Shown: one piece after another, positions 49,122 to 58,548 of the stretch
Position numbering within the stretch: the first letter of the stretch is position 1
How the letters are laid out: the number at the start of each line of letters is the position of its first letter
DNA from: Farysia itapuensis
Taxonomy: Eukaryota; Basidiomycota; Ustilaginomycetes; Ustilaginales; Ustilaginaceae
DNA: 64,000 nt
NCBI GenBank assembly: GCA_023212645.1
Contig: JALBYC010000001.1
Coordinates: forward strand, 1,111,638 to 1,175,637
Reading direction: 5' to 3'
Notes under the pieces: generated by a model
Database searches by the model: none
Seen by the model: the letters and a program-made list of their open reading frames with translations, nothing else
What the model was told of the DNA's origin: nothing
Program-made: the position numbers and the translations under genes

Positions 49122-51401
49122 ATGTTTGCTTGTCGAAGAACTCCTGCGAGTTATGTGCTCGCCCGAGCAAGCCAATGCAGACCGATCACGCCTCTAGCTC
49201 GCTCAAGTACCTCTCTGAAGACATCCGCAATTGATCAACGTCTGCAACATCAGCAAGCTAGCGATGCGAAGGACGTGCAAAGCGAATCTGAAGCGGAAGT
49301 CACGCCATCAAAATCTATCTATCCAGCTTCAAGAGCTTCTGAGCGTCCATTTCCCAACTCTGTGCGATTGTTCAGCCATGGTAAACGGAGTGATCAGGAT
49401 CCTGAATCTACCGCCTCAATACCTACGTCCAAGAATCCCTCTACGCAAACCGTATCATTCGCAAATTCCACTGGAGATCCCTTGCTCAAGGATCTCTACA
49501 CTCGCCTTGTAGTTGCAGCGGAGGATCATGATGCTACGAGCGCTATAGAGATCTGCAAGACCATTCGCAAGCACAAGCAGAGCAAAACTCAGGGACGTCT
49601 GAATTTTGAACCACAGGAGAAGGGAGTTTTCGTCGCATTGCTGCGAGCTGTCAGCCACCATGGTCTGTTGAAGGAGTGCTACGCCATTCGCGCCGACATG
49701 ATTGCCTCTGGCTACAAAGACTGCATACACTCGCAGAACTGTCTCTTGAAGGCTGCCATCGTATCCGGCAACGCAGACGAGGTAGAACAAGTACTGAACA
49801 GTATCGCTGAGCTTCCACACTCGGACGTCGCGCGTAGACAGCCTACAGACTCCTCTTCGACATTGTCTGACACGCCGTCTTGGCGCTCTTCCTCAAAAGA
49901 AGCCGACCCTGCGGACACGTTCGAACTCCCACAAACTTATACCCAAAACTGGAACAGTACAACTTGCGCGCACTTGATCGATTATGCCTGCCAACTACAA
50001 AGCTTCGAGTACGGACTTGTCGTCTTGTCGACATGTCATCATCTCGGCGAGATCCTGCCCCTCGAGTCACTCTATAGACTCATCGAGCTTTGTGTCGAAG
50101 TCTCAGAGTGTCGCGTGGCCGCTGATCTGGCTGACCTAACTGAACAGGGTGGGCTAATCCATGAAAGTATCCCAAAAGATACGGCATCACAGTCGTTCTC
50201 ATCTGGCAATACTCTCCAAGAAAGTGCAGGTACACTTGCCCGCCAAGTCGAGCCTCGTGTCTGGATATCTGTATTGCGATCATGCGCCAAAGGAGGCTAC
50301 CTTCCCGGCGTTGAGCTGGCATGGCAGCGAGGCGTCGTCGATGGTCTTGTGCGGCCAGATGAAGGCACCGTGCTTATGATCCTTGCTCTTGCTGCCAAGG
50401 AAGGTAGTCCGCGCCTGGCAGAAGCGTGTCTCGCAAGACTCGATCCTACCTTTGATCCGCAGAGATTAGGCTACATTTCCGAGCAGACTGCTGTGCCAGG
50501 ACAAGGTTCCCAAGCGGCGGCAGGCAAGCGCATTGCTCTGCAAGAGTGGCACCTGGGATCACTATATGAAGCGCACTGTACGAAACGGGACTTCGCTGCC
50601 GCCATAGAAACTTTGCGCAGCTTCACCCATCGTAACTACCCCGTCTCTCTCTTTGTAGCCAGGCGTATCAGCACCAGCATATACCCCAGTACAGAGCATC
50701 TGGACAAAGCCATTGATGCACTGTACGAGATTGGAAGAAACCCATCCAAAGGCGTAACCATAGACATTGTCAATGCGGTGCTCGAAGCGGCTGTCTGGCT
50801 TCGTGACCGCGACAAAGCTCTAAGCATTTACTCACAGATCAAGACCCTCTTCCATATCACCGATGTGGACGGCAAGCGCTTGTCCCTGATGCCTTTGCTC
50901 CTGAAACCAAACACTGGGACTTTCAACGCTCTTTTAAGCGTTTGCATTGATCACCGCGACTTGCCGTTGGGCAAGCATCTGCTGCACGAACTCAATCAAA
51001 CAAGGAACAAGCCCGACGTGATCACTTACGAGCGTATGATCGTCCTGTGCTTGACACAGCCATCGTACGAGGATGCCTTCGGACTTATCGAGGAATCCAA
51101 GGCTAAAGGACTGGTGCCGACGCGCAAGACATACGAGACTTTTGTCCGCAAGTGCTACATTTCAAAAGACGCACGCTGGAAGAGAGTGTTGGCCGAAATG
51201 GAGTACCAGGGCTACAAAGCGTCTCCTCGCCTTCTCAACTTTAGAGACCATGTTCCCGGCCTGGATTCGTTGGAGAACTTCCCTCAACTACGTCCCAACG
51301 ACGGTCCTTTCGAAGAAAGTCGTTCATCAGTTCCAGACCAAGACCTTTGGTCCGCAAGAGATGAGGAAGATTTACCGCCCCAGGCCGAAGTGCGACCTTA
51401 G
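49122..51401 (+). CDS. mitochondrial pentatricopeptide-repeat protein
   Basis: 759 residues. The first ~35 residues (ACRRTPASYVLARASQ) look like a mitochondrial presequence. Helical-hairpin repeats of about 35 residues are visible: FVALLRAVSHHGLLKECYAI, VLLSTC-type repeats in the middle, and three good PPR units near the C-terminus (TFNALLSVCIDHRDLPLGKH; TYERMIVLCLTQPSYEDAFG; TYETFVRKCY). PPR proteins bind single-stranded RNA and act in organelle RNA stability or translation. No endonuclease domain was seen. The orthologue and RNA target cannot be read. Start: first ATG of the frame. It converges on the RGS-LOV gene. Confidence 0.75.
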   Translation: MFACRRTPASYVLARASQCRPITPLARSSTSLKTSAIDQRLQHQQASDAKDVQSESEAEVTPSKSIYPASRASERPFPNSVRLFSHGKRSDQDPESTASIPTSKNPSTQTVSFANSTGDPLLKDLYTRLVVAAEDHDATSAIEICKTIRKHKQSKTQGRLNFEPQEKGVFVALLRAVSHHGLLKECYAIRADMIASGYKDCIHSQNCLLKAAIVSGNADEVEQVLNSIAELPHSDVARRQPTDSSSTLSDTPSWRSSSKEADPADTFELPQTYTQNWNSTTCAHLIDYACQLQSFEYGLVVLSTCHHLGEILPLESLYRLIELCVEVSECRVAADLADLTEQGGLIHESIPKDTASQSFSSGNTLQESAGTLARQVEPRVWISVLRSCAKGGYLPGVELAWQRGVVDGLVRPDEGTVLMILALAAKEGSPRLAEACLARLDPTFDPQRLGYISEQTAVPGQGSQAAAGKRIALQEWHLGSLYEAHCTKRDFAAAIETLRSFTHRNYPVSLFVARRISTSIYPSTEHLDKAIDALYEIGRNPSKGVTIDIVNAVLEAAVWLRDRDKALSIYSQIKTLFHITDVDGKRLSLMPLLLKPNTGTFNALLSVCIDHRDLPLGKHLLHELNQTRNKPDVITYERMIVLCLTQPSYEDAFGLIEESKAKGLVPTRKTYETFVRKCYISKDARWKRVLAEMEYQGYKASPRLLNFRDHVPGLDSLENFPQLRPNDGPFEESRSSVPDQDLWSARDEEDLPPQAEVRP

Positions 51402-51566
51402 GTCAAACTCGACGTCAAAGCAAAGACATTGGCTCAACAATGTAGGCAAATTCACCTGCATTTGCGGTAGCGCACTTATTTACAGCCGTTTCGGACACAT
51501 TGTTCACATCGGTTAATAGAACGCAGAGATACATTTGGAGGTATGAAGATCGTATGAAGAGCAAAG

Positions 51567-54206
51567 CTAGGCAATGATGCCCACGAAAGCGAAACTCGAG
51601 TTCTTGCTGTCTTTCAACGGAGTCAAATGGATGGTGACATACTTTCGATCATGACCGCTGTGGCCGGAACTTAGCAGGTCTTGACCGGTACTGTTCTGGC
51701 CCGAGCTATCATTGGTGCTTCCAAACAGCCTTGCTGCAGCGCTCGTAAGTCCCGCTGTCACTCGTGCACTTCGCACTTTGACGCAAGCCATGATGCTGAA
51801 TTCTTTGCCGGCTTTAACAGCCTCTTTCACGCTCGCACGTATGGCTTTGGTCTCGACATTGTCGCTGCCACAGATTAGCGAGAGCAAGTCGGAATGTATC
51901 AAGGGGCTGTTGAACGTCTCCTTGTTGGTAGCGGTCCGGTAGCCGAGAAATTTGAGCAGTTCAGGCGTTACAAAGATGACTTGCCTTTTATGCCGCTTGA
52001 ACACAACGACTTTGCTGTAGACGTCGGAAAAGTATGCCATCTGATCGTCCAGGTTGAAGGTACCGCGACGTAGAGTTTTTTCCGCCCCTCCGATCTGTTG
52101 GGAAGCCAACGAATCTGCAGTCGCGTTTCGCAGTCGAAACTTGCTAGTCATCCGTCCTAGCATACTGTTTCCTCCGGTGCCAGCGTTCTCCGAATCTGCC
52201 GGGGACACCGAGCAGACGCGACGGTCGTGCAGCTGAGCCTTGCTGTCATTGCCTTGATACGTGACGCGTAGAGAAGTACCAGCTGGGCCTGTGGTGGAAG
52301 TGGGGCCTGACTTGATCGAGTTCCCTCTCGAGCTGGTGATCACTTCACTGTCTCTGCGATCGCTCAAGCTCCCCTTCACTGCGAGTCCTTCTTCTCCCGC
52401 TCTGTTCTTGGCGCGCAGATAGTTGGACATTGTCGGCGAAAGTTCGTTTCCATTCATGCTGACGCGATCACGAACGCCAGTCATATCATCGACACTGCCT
52501 GCACCACCCAGCAGAAATCCCAGACCCTTCGAGCTGGCGAGCGCCCCGGTAATCTCGATCTGACCGGCAAGAAAATATGCAAGTTTGCCCTCAGTATCGC
52601 GCAAGGGAAGAATGTTGAGCAGATTCCAAAAGGGGGTTCCGTCTTTGCGATAGTTCAACAAGATCTCGCAGATTCCTTCACCATTGTTCAACGCATTTCT
52701 TATGCGCTGAACGCTTTCTGCACTGGTTCCAGAGCTTTGAAGGAAGCGACAATTGTAGCCAATAACGGCCTGCGACGGATATCCAGTCAAGACTTCGAAT
52801 CCATCCGAGATCAGTACGATCGGGTTCTCTTTAAGTCGCGGGTTTGTCAAGCAGAAACAGTCGCCCAGACCAGTTCTATCGCCACCCAGGTCGAGTTTGC
52901 CAAGTCGCACTTTTGTTTCTTCCACCAACTGCTTCTTTATGAAACGCTGGAACTCATTTTGATAGAGCGACTTGAGTAAATGTGAATGCATAGACTCTGT
53001 CGTCACGGGTAGATGAAAGGCAGCTCTAAGACTTTCTGTGAGTTCCGAGGCTATCAAGCTGGGTACGTCTTGCACATGACTCGGAGAATCTTCCGCCAGA
53101 TACAAGTCATGCAGAGCTTCCGAGGAAAGTTTCAGCTGCTGTAACGTCTTTGTGTACGTCGAAATGTCGGTCAGCATGTCCAGCTTTGCGATCGAGGTGC
53201 AATGAGTGCGAGTAAGAAAGTCTCTGAAACGATGCTTGCCTAAGGCATCCTCGAGCAGTCTGCCGAAGAGATCTTCGGACAGGAGCTTTCGCATGGTCGA
53301 ATCGATGTCGCGTCGGATATGCTGATTCTGCGTAGAGCGCGGAACGTCGGTCCGATCGTCCCAGGCAGGCAAATTATGCAGGTCTGTTTTGCTAGCGGGA
53401 ATCACGTTGGGTACCCACTCCGAATCATTGTAGACCTGGCGGGTCTCACGCGGTGGCAAAACCTCTGATCGATCTGCACTTGAGTGTGTCTGGCTCGAAT
53501 GTACTTGCAGTGTGTGGAAAGGCATGATGACAGGATCAGCGCTTCCCCGGCCGTGTTCTGAAGTGCTTCGCAGCTGCCCACGGAGTGTTACATGTCCAGT
53601 TATCTGACGGTCATCCACAAGCTCATGTCCGCGCTCAGAGAGGATTGCGGCTGATGCATGTTGGTCCAAACAGTGTTTAGATGAAGTCTTGTTCATACAG
53701 CTATTCTCAGTGTCGCCTGGCAAAGCTGAAGAAGGATGTATTCGAGAGGAGCGCATGAGAATGCGAGTGACAGGCTGTTCGCCATCTTCTCTCTGAACGA
53801 CGCAATTTCCAACGATATTAGAGGCGTGCGACAAGTGATGCATGGCTACTGGAGAGCTCGTAACGTCCTGTCTTTCAAATTCGGTCGTCTTGGGTGAGCA
53901 AGGCGGCATGGGAAAGCACGAAGACGTATGTATCGTGCTCTCCTGCCGAGCAGCCTGAAACGGTTCGATCCGGAATGGAGGGTTACAATCTGTCTCGGAG
54001 AGGCATTCATCACGGCTCTCGTCGCTCGAGACAGATTCGACGTCCGATCTCACTTGATCACTATCTTTACGGTCCCTGTCAGCTTGTGCATCGACAAGCG
54101 AAGCAATCTTTGCCAGATTGCTGCTCCTTTCCAGCTCTGGGTGGGGCTTGAAAGGCACGTACGTTGCACCTCGAGAAGGCGGTGGGTCCGATGATGACCG
54201 CGGCAT
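51567..54206 (-). CDS. RGS-LOV-PAS protein, candidate blue-light receptor
   Basis: 879 residues. The N-terminal ~300 residues are Ser/Pro/Arg-rich and disordered-looking. An RGS domain lies at about 308-437 (FRDFLTRTHCTSIAKLDML through NEFQRFIKKQLV). A LOV domain follows at about 449-548: GFEVLTGYPSQAVIGYNCRF near 485 holds the Asn and the photoactive Cys of the NCRFLQ motif; LNYRKDGTPFWN holds the flavin-contact Asn and Phe, and GQIEIT the conserved Gln. A second PAS-like domain ends the protein (about 720-878; VIFVTPELLKFLGYR) but lacks the Cys. RGS-LOV proteins are known in fungi; some bind membrane lipids when lit. The ATG at 54206 lies 85 bases from a TATA repeat, so it is preferred to 54341. 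Confidence 0.88.
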   Translation of the reverse strand: MPRSSSDPPPSRGATYVPFKPHPELERSSNLAKIASLVDAQADRDRKDSDQVRSDVESVSSDESRDECLSETDCNPPFRIEPFQAARQESTIHTSSCFPMPPCSPKTTEFERQDVTSSPVAMHHLSHASNIVGNCVVQREDGEQPVTRILMRSSRIHPSSALPGDTENSCMNKTSSKHCLDQHASAAILSERGHELVDDRQITGHVTLRGQLRSTSEHGRGSADPVIMPFHTLQVHSSQTHSSADRSEVLPPRETRQVYNDSEWVPNVIPASKTDLHNLPAWDDRTDVPRSTQNQHIRRDIDSTMRKLLSEDLFGRLLEDALGKHRFRDFLTRTHCTSIAKLDMLTDISTYTKTLQQLKLSSEALHDLYLAEDSPSHVQDVPSLIASELTESLRAAFHLPVTTESMHSHLLKSLYQNEFQRFIKKQLVEETKVRLGKLDLGGDRTGLGDCFCLTNPRLKENPIVLISDGFEVLTGYPSQAVIGYNCRFLQSSGTSAESVQRIRNALNNGEGICEILLNYRKDGTPFWNLLNILPLRDTEGKLAYFLAGQIEITGALASSKGLGFLLGGAGSVDDMTGVRDRVSMNGNELSPTMSNYLRAKNRAGEEGLAVKGSLSDRRDSEVITSSRGNSIKSGPTSTTGPAGTSLRVTYQGNDSKAQLHDRRVCSVSPADSENAGTGGNSMLGRMTSKFRLRNATADSLASQQIGGAEKTLRRGTFNLDDQMAYFSDVYSKVVVFKRHKRQVIFVTPELLKFLGYRTATNKETFNSPLIHSDLLSLICGSDNVETKAIRASVKEAVKAGKEFSIMACVKVRSARVTAGLTSAAARLFGSTNDSSGQNSTGQDLLSSGHSGHDRKYVTIHLTPLKDSKNSSFAFVGIIA

Positions 54207-55264
54207 TGCTCGAAAAGGATCGACAGCTTTGCGCAGATGTAGCTGTGCTGTAACGAACAGGTCTCGAAACGCTTCAAGGGATGTTCGATGTATATATATA
54301 TACGAGACCTCAGCGGTGCGTCGGACAGCAAACGGTCGCATGCACGGCTAGGTGGGCGATTTGTCAAGTGTTCTATTGTCTTGCGACTCTGCTGAGCTCT
54401 ACAGACTGTTGCAAAGTCATCACTGGATGTCTGAAGAACGACCTTGTCAGACACACAATATGAATCCTCCGTAATTGCTTTGAGCTTTAGTAAGAGCCGG
54501 CATTAAGTCAAGCGGAAGCGACTGCATTGTAACACAAAGCTTCGTCGCCCGCAAGCTTTGGCTATGTGGCAAGTTGGCAGACTTTTGGAGAAAGAGACAA
54601 GATGTGTGACGCCGCGGTGAAGCCGACCTTCCACCATGGCCTGAAGCACCAGTCGTAGCTTGGGCCATGTTGCGGAGAAAGCCACGGCGAGCGTTCTGAC
54701 TGCCCGAGAACAGCTGTCTGCGTTTCAGACAGCAATGTGTTTGCCAGCCGCCCATCTCATTTGCATTGAGCCCGTATGACAACGTCTTGGAACCCGGACT
54801 TTTCAATCTGCTGAGAGATAGCGAGGTGCCCTTGTCTGCCAATTGGAGAGCACAAGGCTCTTTCCTTGATTTCTCGGACTATCCGTTTAAAGGCAGCATA
54901 GTCAGTATTGCGCGAAGCAGATCGCAGTCTTCACTGCAGGATTGGCGATTGTCGTTCGAAGTGCGGCAGATTCAAAGCTTCAAGAATCAAGACTGCCTTG
55001 GCGGCAAGAACCAAAAATTGGTAGTCAGAGCATTGTTAGACATTTATTTTGGCAAGCCCGATGGCCGATGGCGATGGGCCGATGTGGCCTATGTCTGGTG
55101 CTGGCCTTTTGGTTCAGCTTTGCATGGTGGAGGCTGCTCAACAACGCTACTACCCGATGGACGGATCGCTCAAAGCACTCGAGGATGAATCAATGCCGGT
55201 GTAGCTGGGACAAGTACTCGATAGTAGGCTCAGCGCTCGTCAGTGGCCAGCAGCTCTTACAGCG
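54207..55264. promoter_or_regulatory. divergent region, RGS-LOV / DUF4112-MFS
   Basis: 1058 bases. A 12-base TA run (54291-54302) sits about 85 bases before the RGS-LOV ATG and can be its TATA element. GATGG-type hexamers recur four times between 55060 and 55085. Short frames have no family features. Confidence 0.55.
54291..54302 (-). promoter_or_regulatory. TATA repeat before the RGS-LOV gene
   Basis: Twelve alternating T and A bases, about 85 bases upstream of the chosen ATG; a plausible core promoter. Confidence 0.5.
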
Positions 55265-58200
55265 ATGATCATTACGGCGGTGCGGTTTGCATTCAACAAG
55301 ACCTTGGAATTTGCCTTGAACAACTCACAGTCCAGACGGCCGTCTTCGTCGACGGACACGTACCCCACACTCGTGACTGCTGACCGCCAGGACGATGACG
55401 CTGCCTTTTACAGCTCATCAAGGTCACGTCAAAACACAGCTTTCTCTTTCAAGCCACAGTACGCCGTGCCGATCCGCCGACCGCGCACAGATGCAGAAGC
55501 ACAAAGATTGTACAACCATATACGTACGATCGCCTGGTATCTCGATTCTCTGCCTTTGTGCAGTAATTTCTTGCCCTTCAATATCGGTGTTGAATCCATC
55601 GTCGGCTTTGTCCCGATCGTCGGAGACTACGTGGGTCTGGCGTTAGGCCTTTACCAAGTCTTTCTCTGCTCCTTGTTCGGCTTGCCCATCGCAGTAATCC
55701 TGTGGATGGTCCTCAATGTTGTTCTGGACTGCTTTGTTGGTCTTGTCCCTGTTGTTGGAGATCTACTCGATGTCGCGTTCAAGTCCAATCTTCGCAATCT
55801 CCATAATCTCGAAGATCATCTCCACACCTCGCAGGGCAAATGCGGTGCTGGGAGGTTCCGCATCACTTTCCCGCCTGCCGATTCTTTTCTTCAGACGCAG
55901 TCTAGTAACACTTCTTCAAGTACGCATCAGAACCTAGCAAGCAAAGTTTCCGCAGGGTGCTCCCGTGAAGAGAGAAGGCCTCGTCAAAGCGAGCGGCCCA
56001 GGACCGACTTCATGAATTTTCCTGCATCCATCACCGCTGATGTAGCTACTCAGTATACGCGCAAGGCAGAGGAAGAAGCCTTGGAACCCGAAGCTTATAC
56101 GATTCCAGACGAGCCGATCAACAACGTAGTGCCATCACCTTCCAAGACGTTACCCACAAGTGAAGTCATTTTAACTCATGACCAGCCGAAACAAGTTCAA
56201 AGTGTCGCACAGCAGGCTGTGTTTTCCGATCAGCAAATTCCGCCGACGACAGCCAGACATGCTTTGGTCGCTCCGCAGAGCACCAATCTTGAGCAATACA
56301 ACCCTGCCAATGGCGTTGGCACCCGCCGTTTGTCCACCACTAGCGATGGCCGACCAAGGGTTTCGTGGCATGACGGACCGAATCAAGCAGCCAAAGACAG
56401 TCAACGAATCGATGCCCTCGCGAGAACTGCGCACCCTGATCTCGAGCGTGATGCAGAGCAACCGCGAAATCTGTGGCGGCGGCGTCGGAACATGTATCTC
56501 ATCGTGTACTCTGCCATTTTCTGCGTAGCGTACATCACGTCTCTGGACTCCAATACGGCCTACCTCTACCTCAACTTTGCATGCAGCGAGTACGGCGCTC
56601 TCGCGTCGTTCAGTACAGTGGCCATAGTACAGCAGATGATCTATGCGGTTGCGAAGCCACCCATCGCCAAACTTTCGGATGTCTTTGGGCGTCCGCAGGC
56701 ATATGGGCTTTCTCTTGTTCTTTACGTCTGCGGCTATCTTGTTGTCGCATCCAGTACTTCCCTGCGTTCATTGCTAGGAGGTATCTGCTTGCAATCTGTC
56801 GGCAATACTGGCGTCCAGGTCCTTCAGTCAATCATCATTGCAGACACGACCACGGCCAAGTGGCGAGGCTTGGTAATAGGCATTGTCAATTTGCCCTTCT
56901 TGATCAACTTTGCCGTTGCAGGCCCATTGGTCGACGTCGTCATGCGACACGGCGGCTGGCGATCGGGCTTCGCTATGTGGATCCTGCTAGTGCCCCTATC
57001 CGCGCTACCGTTGCTTGTTACACTTGCTATAGGACAGAGGAGAGCAAGACGAGCTGGTCTGGCCATGAAAAGCCCGTTGATCGGCCAGACATGGAGAACA
57101 GCTTTGCGACACTTGACCGTGGAGCTAGACGTTGTTGGACTGGTCCTCTTCACGGCAGGATGGCTTCTGATCCTTCTTCCTCTCACACTTGCCGGTCACG
57201 GTGAAAAGCCGGCAGGAGTACCCATGACAGCTTTGATCTTAAGCGGAGGTATTTTGCTGCTGCTATTCGTGTGGTGGGAAACCAAGGCTACCGTACCTAT
57301 CTTACCCTATCAATTCCTCAGCAACAAAGCAGTAGTCTGCACCTGCCTAGTAGGGGTATTGGACTTTGCATCTTTCTACATTTCTTGGACGTTTCTTTCG
57401 AGCTTCATTCAAATCTTGAAGGGATGGGATCAGACAAGGACTGGCTATTTTGCCACCACTCAGAATGTAACCTCGACAATAACGGGCATCGTGGTCGGCT
57501 CTTTAATGGCAATGACACGACGATACAAAACTCTTCTGATTGGCGGCCTCCTCATACGGTTGATTGGAGTCACGCTCATGATACGCTTCCGGACTGCCGA
57601 AGATCCGACGTACATGCTGGTACTCTGCCAGTTACTGCAAGGCGTCGGCGGTGGTTCGATTGCCATCACTATGCAGGTTGCGGTGCAAGTGACGGTCCGA
57701 CATGCAGACGTCGCGATAGTAACGGCTCTAGAGTTGCTGACAACCGAGATTGGCGCTGCCATAGGCTCTGCGACAGCTGGATGGGTTTTCCAAAACCACT
57801 TGCCTGCAAGACTGGCAAAAGGACTTCCGCATATGAACGCCGACGAGCTCCAACACGTATACGGAAGCCTGCAGAAGGCACTCAGCTATCCGATCGGCAG
57901 TGCTGAACGAAGCGCAATCATGCACGCCTGGGTTGAGGTGATGCGAATCTTGAGCATCACGGCAACTTTGGTTCTCTTTCCAGCTGTGCTGATTGGCTTG
58001 GCGATTCCAGACGCGGCTCTTCCAGACATACATGGGGCCATGCTACATCAAAATACGCACGGCAAAGGCGATCGCCGCGTTAAAAGGCGGAGATCCTCTT
58101 TCTTGGCCGGCGATCGGCCGTCCTCTGCTCTCGACTCGGGAGTAAGACTTTCTGGCACCACCATTGGGCCTACCGTCGGTCAAGAAAGAAAGGTCGTAAA

Positions 58201-58285
58201 AGGTTCTCAGCGCGGCCGGTCCGTCTCAAGAAATCGCTACAGCAGCGTGCAACATACTCCAGAGCAAAACACTAGAAAGCTTTGA
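55265..58285 (+). CDS. DUF4112-MFS fusion, siderophore-iron-transporter-like
   Basis: 1006 residues in one open frame. Residues about 80-185 form a DUF4112 domain: LDSLPLCSNFLPFNIGVESI, VGFVPIVGDYVGLALG and LVPVVGDLLDVAFKSNLRNL, with two to three hydrophobic segments. A disordered linker of ~210 residues follows. Residues about 400-920 form a transporter of the major facilitator superfamily, with about 12-14 membrane helices and the siderophore (Sit1/Arn) subtype pattern: AYITSLDSNTAYLYLNFACS, KPPIAKLSDVFGRPQAYGLS, WRGLVIGIVNLPFLINFAVA and FQNHLPARLAKGLP. A basic tail ends it. Proteins of this type take up ferric siderophores. The fusion is unusual; two separate genes would need an unseen intron or stop, or an internal start (a Met lies at about 250). 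Confidence 0.8.
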   Translation: MIITAVRFAFNKTLEFALNNSQSRRPSSSTDTYPTLVTADRQDDDAAFYSSSRSRQNTAFSFKPQYAVPIRRPRTDAEAQRLYNHIRTIAWYLDSLPLCSNFLPFNIGVESIVGFVPIVGDYVGLALGLYQVFLCSLFGLPIAVILWMVLNVVLDCFVGLVPVVGDLLDVAFKSNLRNLHNLEDHLHTSQGKCGAGRFRITFPPADSFLQTQSSNTSSSTHQNLASKVSAGCSREERRPRQSERPRTDFMNFPASITADVATQYTRKAEEEALEPEAYTIPDEPINNVVPSPSKTLPTSEVILTHDQPKQVQSVAQQAVFSDQQIPPTTARHALVAPQSTNLEQYNPANGVGTRRLSTTSDGRPRVSWHDGPNQAAKDSQRIDALARTAHPDLERDAEQPRNLWRRRRNMYLIVYSAIFCVAYITSLDSNTAYLYLNFACSEYGALASFSTVAIVQQMIYAVAKPPIAKLSDVFGRPQAYGLSLVLYVCGYLVVASSTSLRSLLGGICLQSVGNTGVQVLQSIIIADTTTAKWRGLVIGIVNLPFLINFAVAGPLVDVVMRHGGWRSGFAMWILLVPLSALPLLVTLAIGQRRARRAGLAMKSPLIGQTWRTALRHLTVELDVVGLVLFTAGWLLILLPLTLAGHGEKPAGVPMTALILSGGILLLLFVWWETKATVPILPYQFLSNKAVVCTCLVGVLDFASFYISWTFLSSFIQILKGWDQTRTGYFATTQNVTSTITGIVVGSLMAMTRRYKTLLIGGLLIRLIGVTLMIRFRTAEDPTYMLVLCQLLQGVGGGSIAITMQVAVQVTVRHADVAIVTALELLTTEIGAAIGSATAGWVFQNHLPARLAKGLPHMNADELQHVYGSLQKALSYPIGSAERSAIMHAWVEVMRILSITATLVLFPAVLIGLAIPDAALPDIHGAMLHQNTHGKGDRRVKRRRSSFLAGDRPSSALDSGVRLSGTTIGPTVGQERKVVKGSQRGRSVSRNRYSSVQHTPEQNTRKL

Positions 58286-58548
58286 TTTAGAGAGACCATC
58301 TCGCTTCTTGACGAAGACGTCAGCAGTCCTTGCGGATGAAAGTCTGTGTTCAGGCTTAGAGCTTATAAAATATGAGATCGCCGATCATTTGAAATTTCCG
58401 CGCGGCACGAGAAGAAACATGATCGTCCGAGCGTCTGTGCGTTGTCGTCCGGCTCACATTCAAACCACCACATTCTGCCTCACCTGCTTAGACACCTGAC
58501 GCCCCCGGTTCTCTGCTTTTACTTTCGTCGTTGCCGTTCCTGTCCACC
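58286..58548 (+). promoter_or_regulatory. upstream region of scp160
   Basis: 263 bases. A C/T-rich leader (58500-58545) runs into CCACCATGG around the start codon, the best initiation context in the window. It suggests high expression. Confidence 0.5.

Noticed and set aside
54447..54842. 131-codon minus-strand frame between the RGS-LOV and DUF4112-MFS genes
   Set aside because: No family features and no supporting promoter or splice signals.
55060..55085. Four GATGG-like repeats before the DUF4112-MFS gene
   Set aside because: Short and imperfect; could be chance or replication slippage, with no sign of function.
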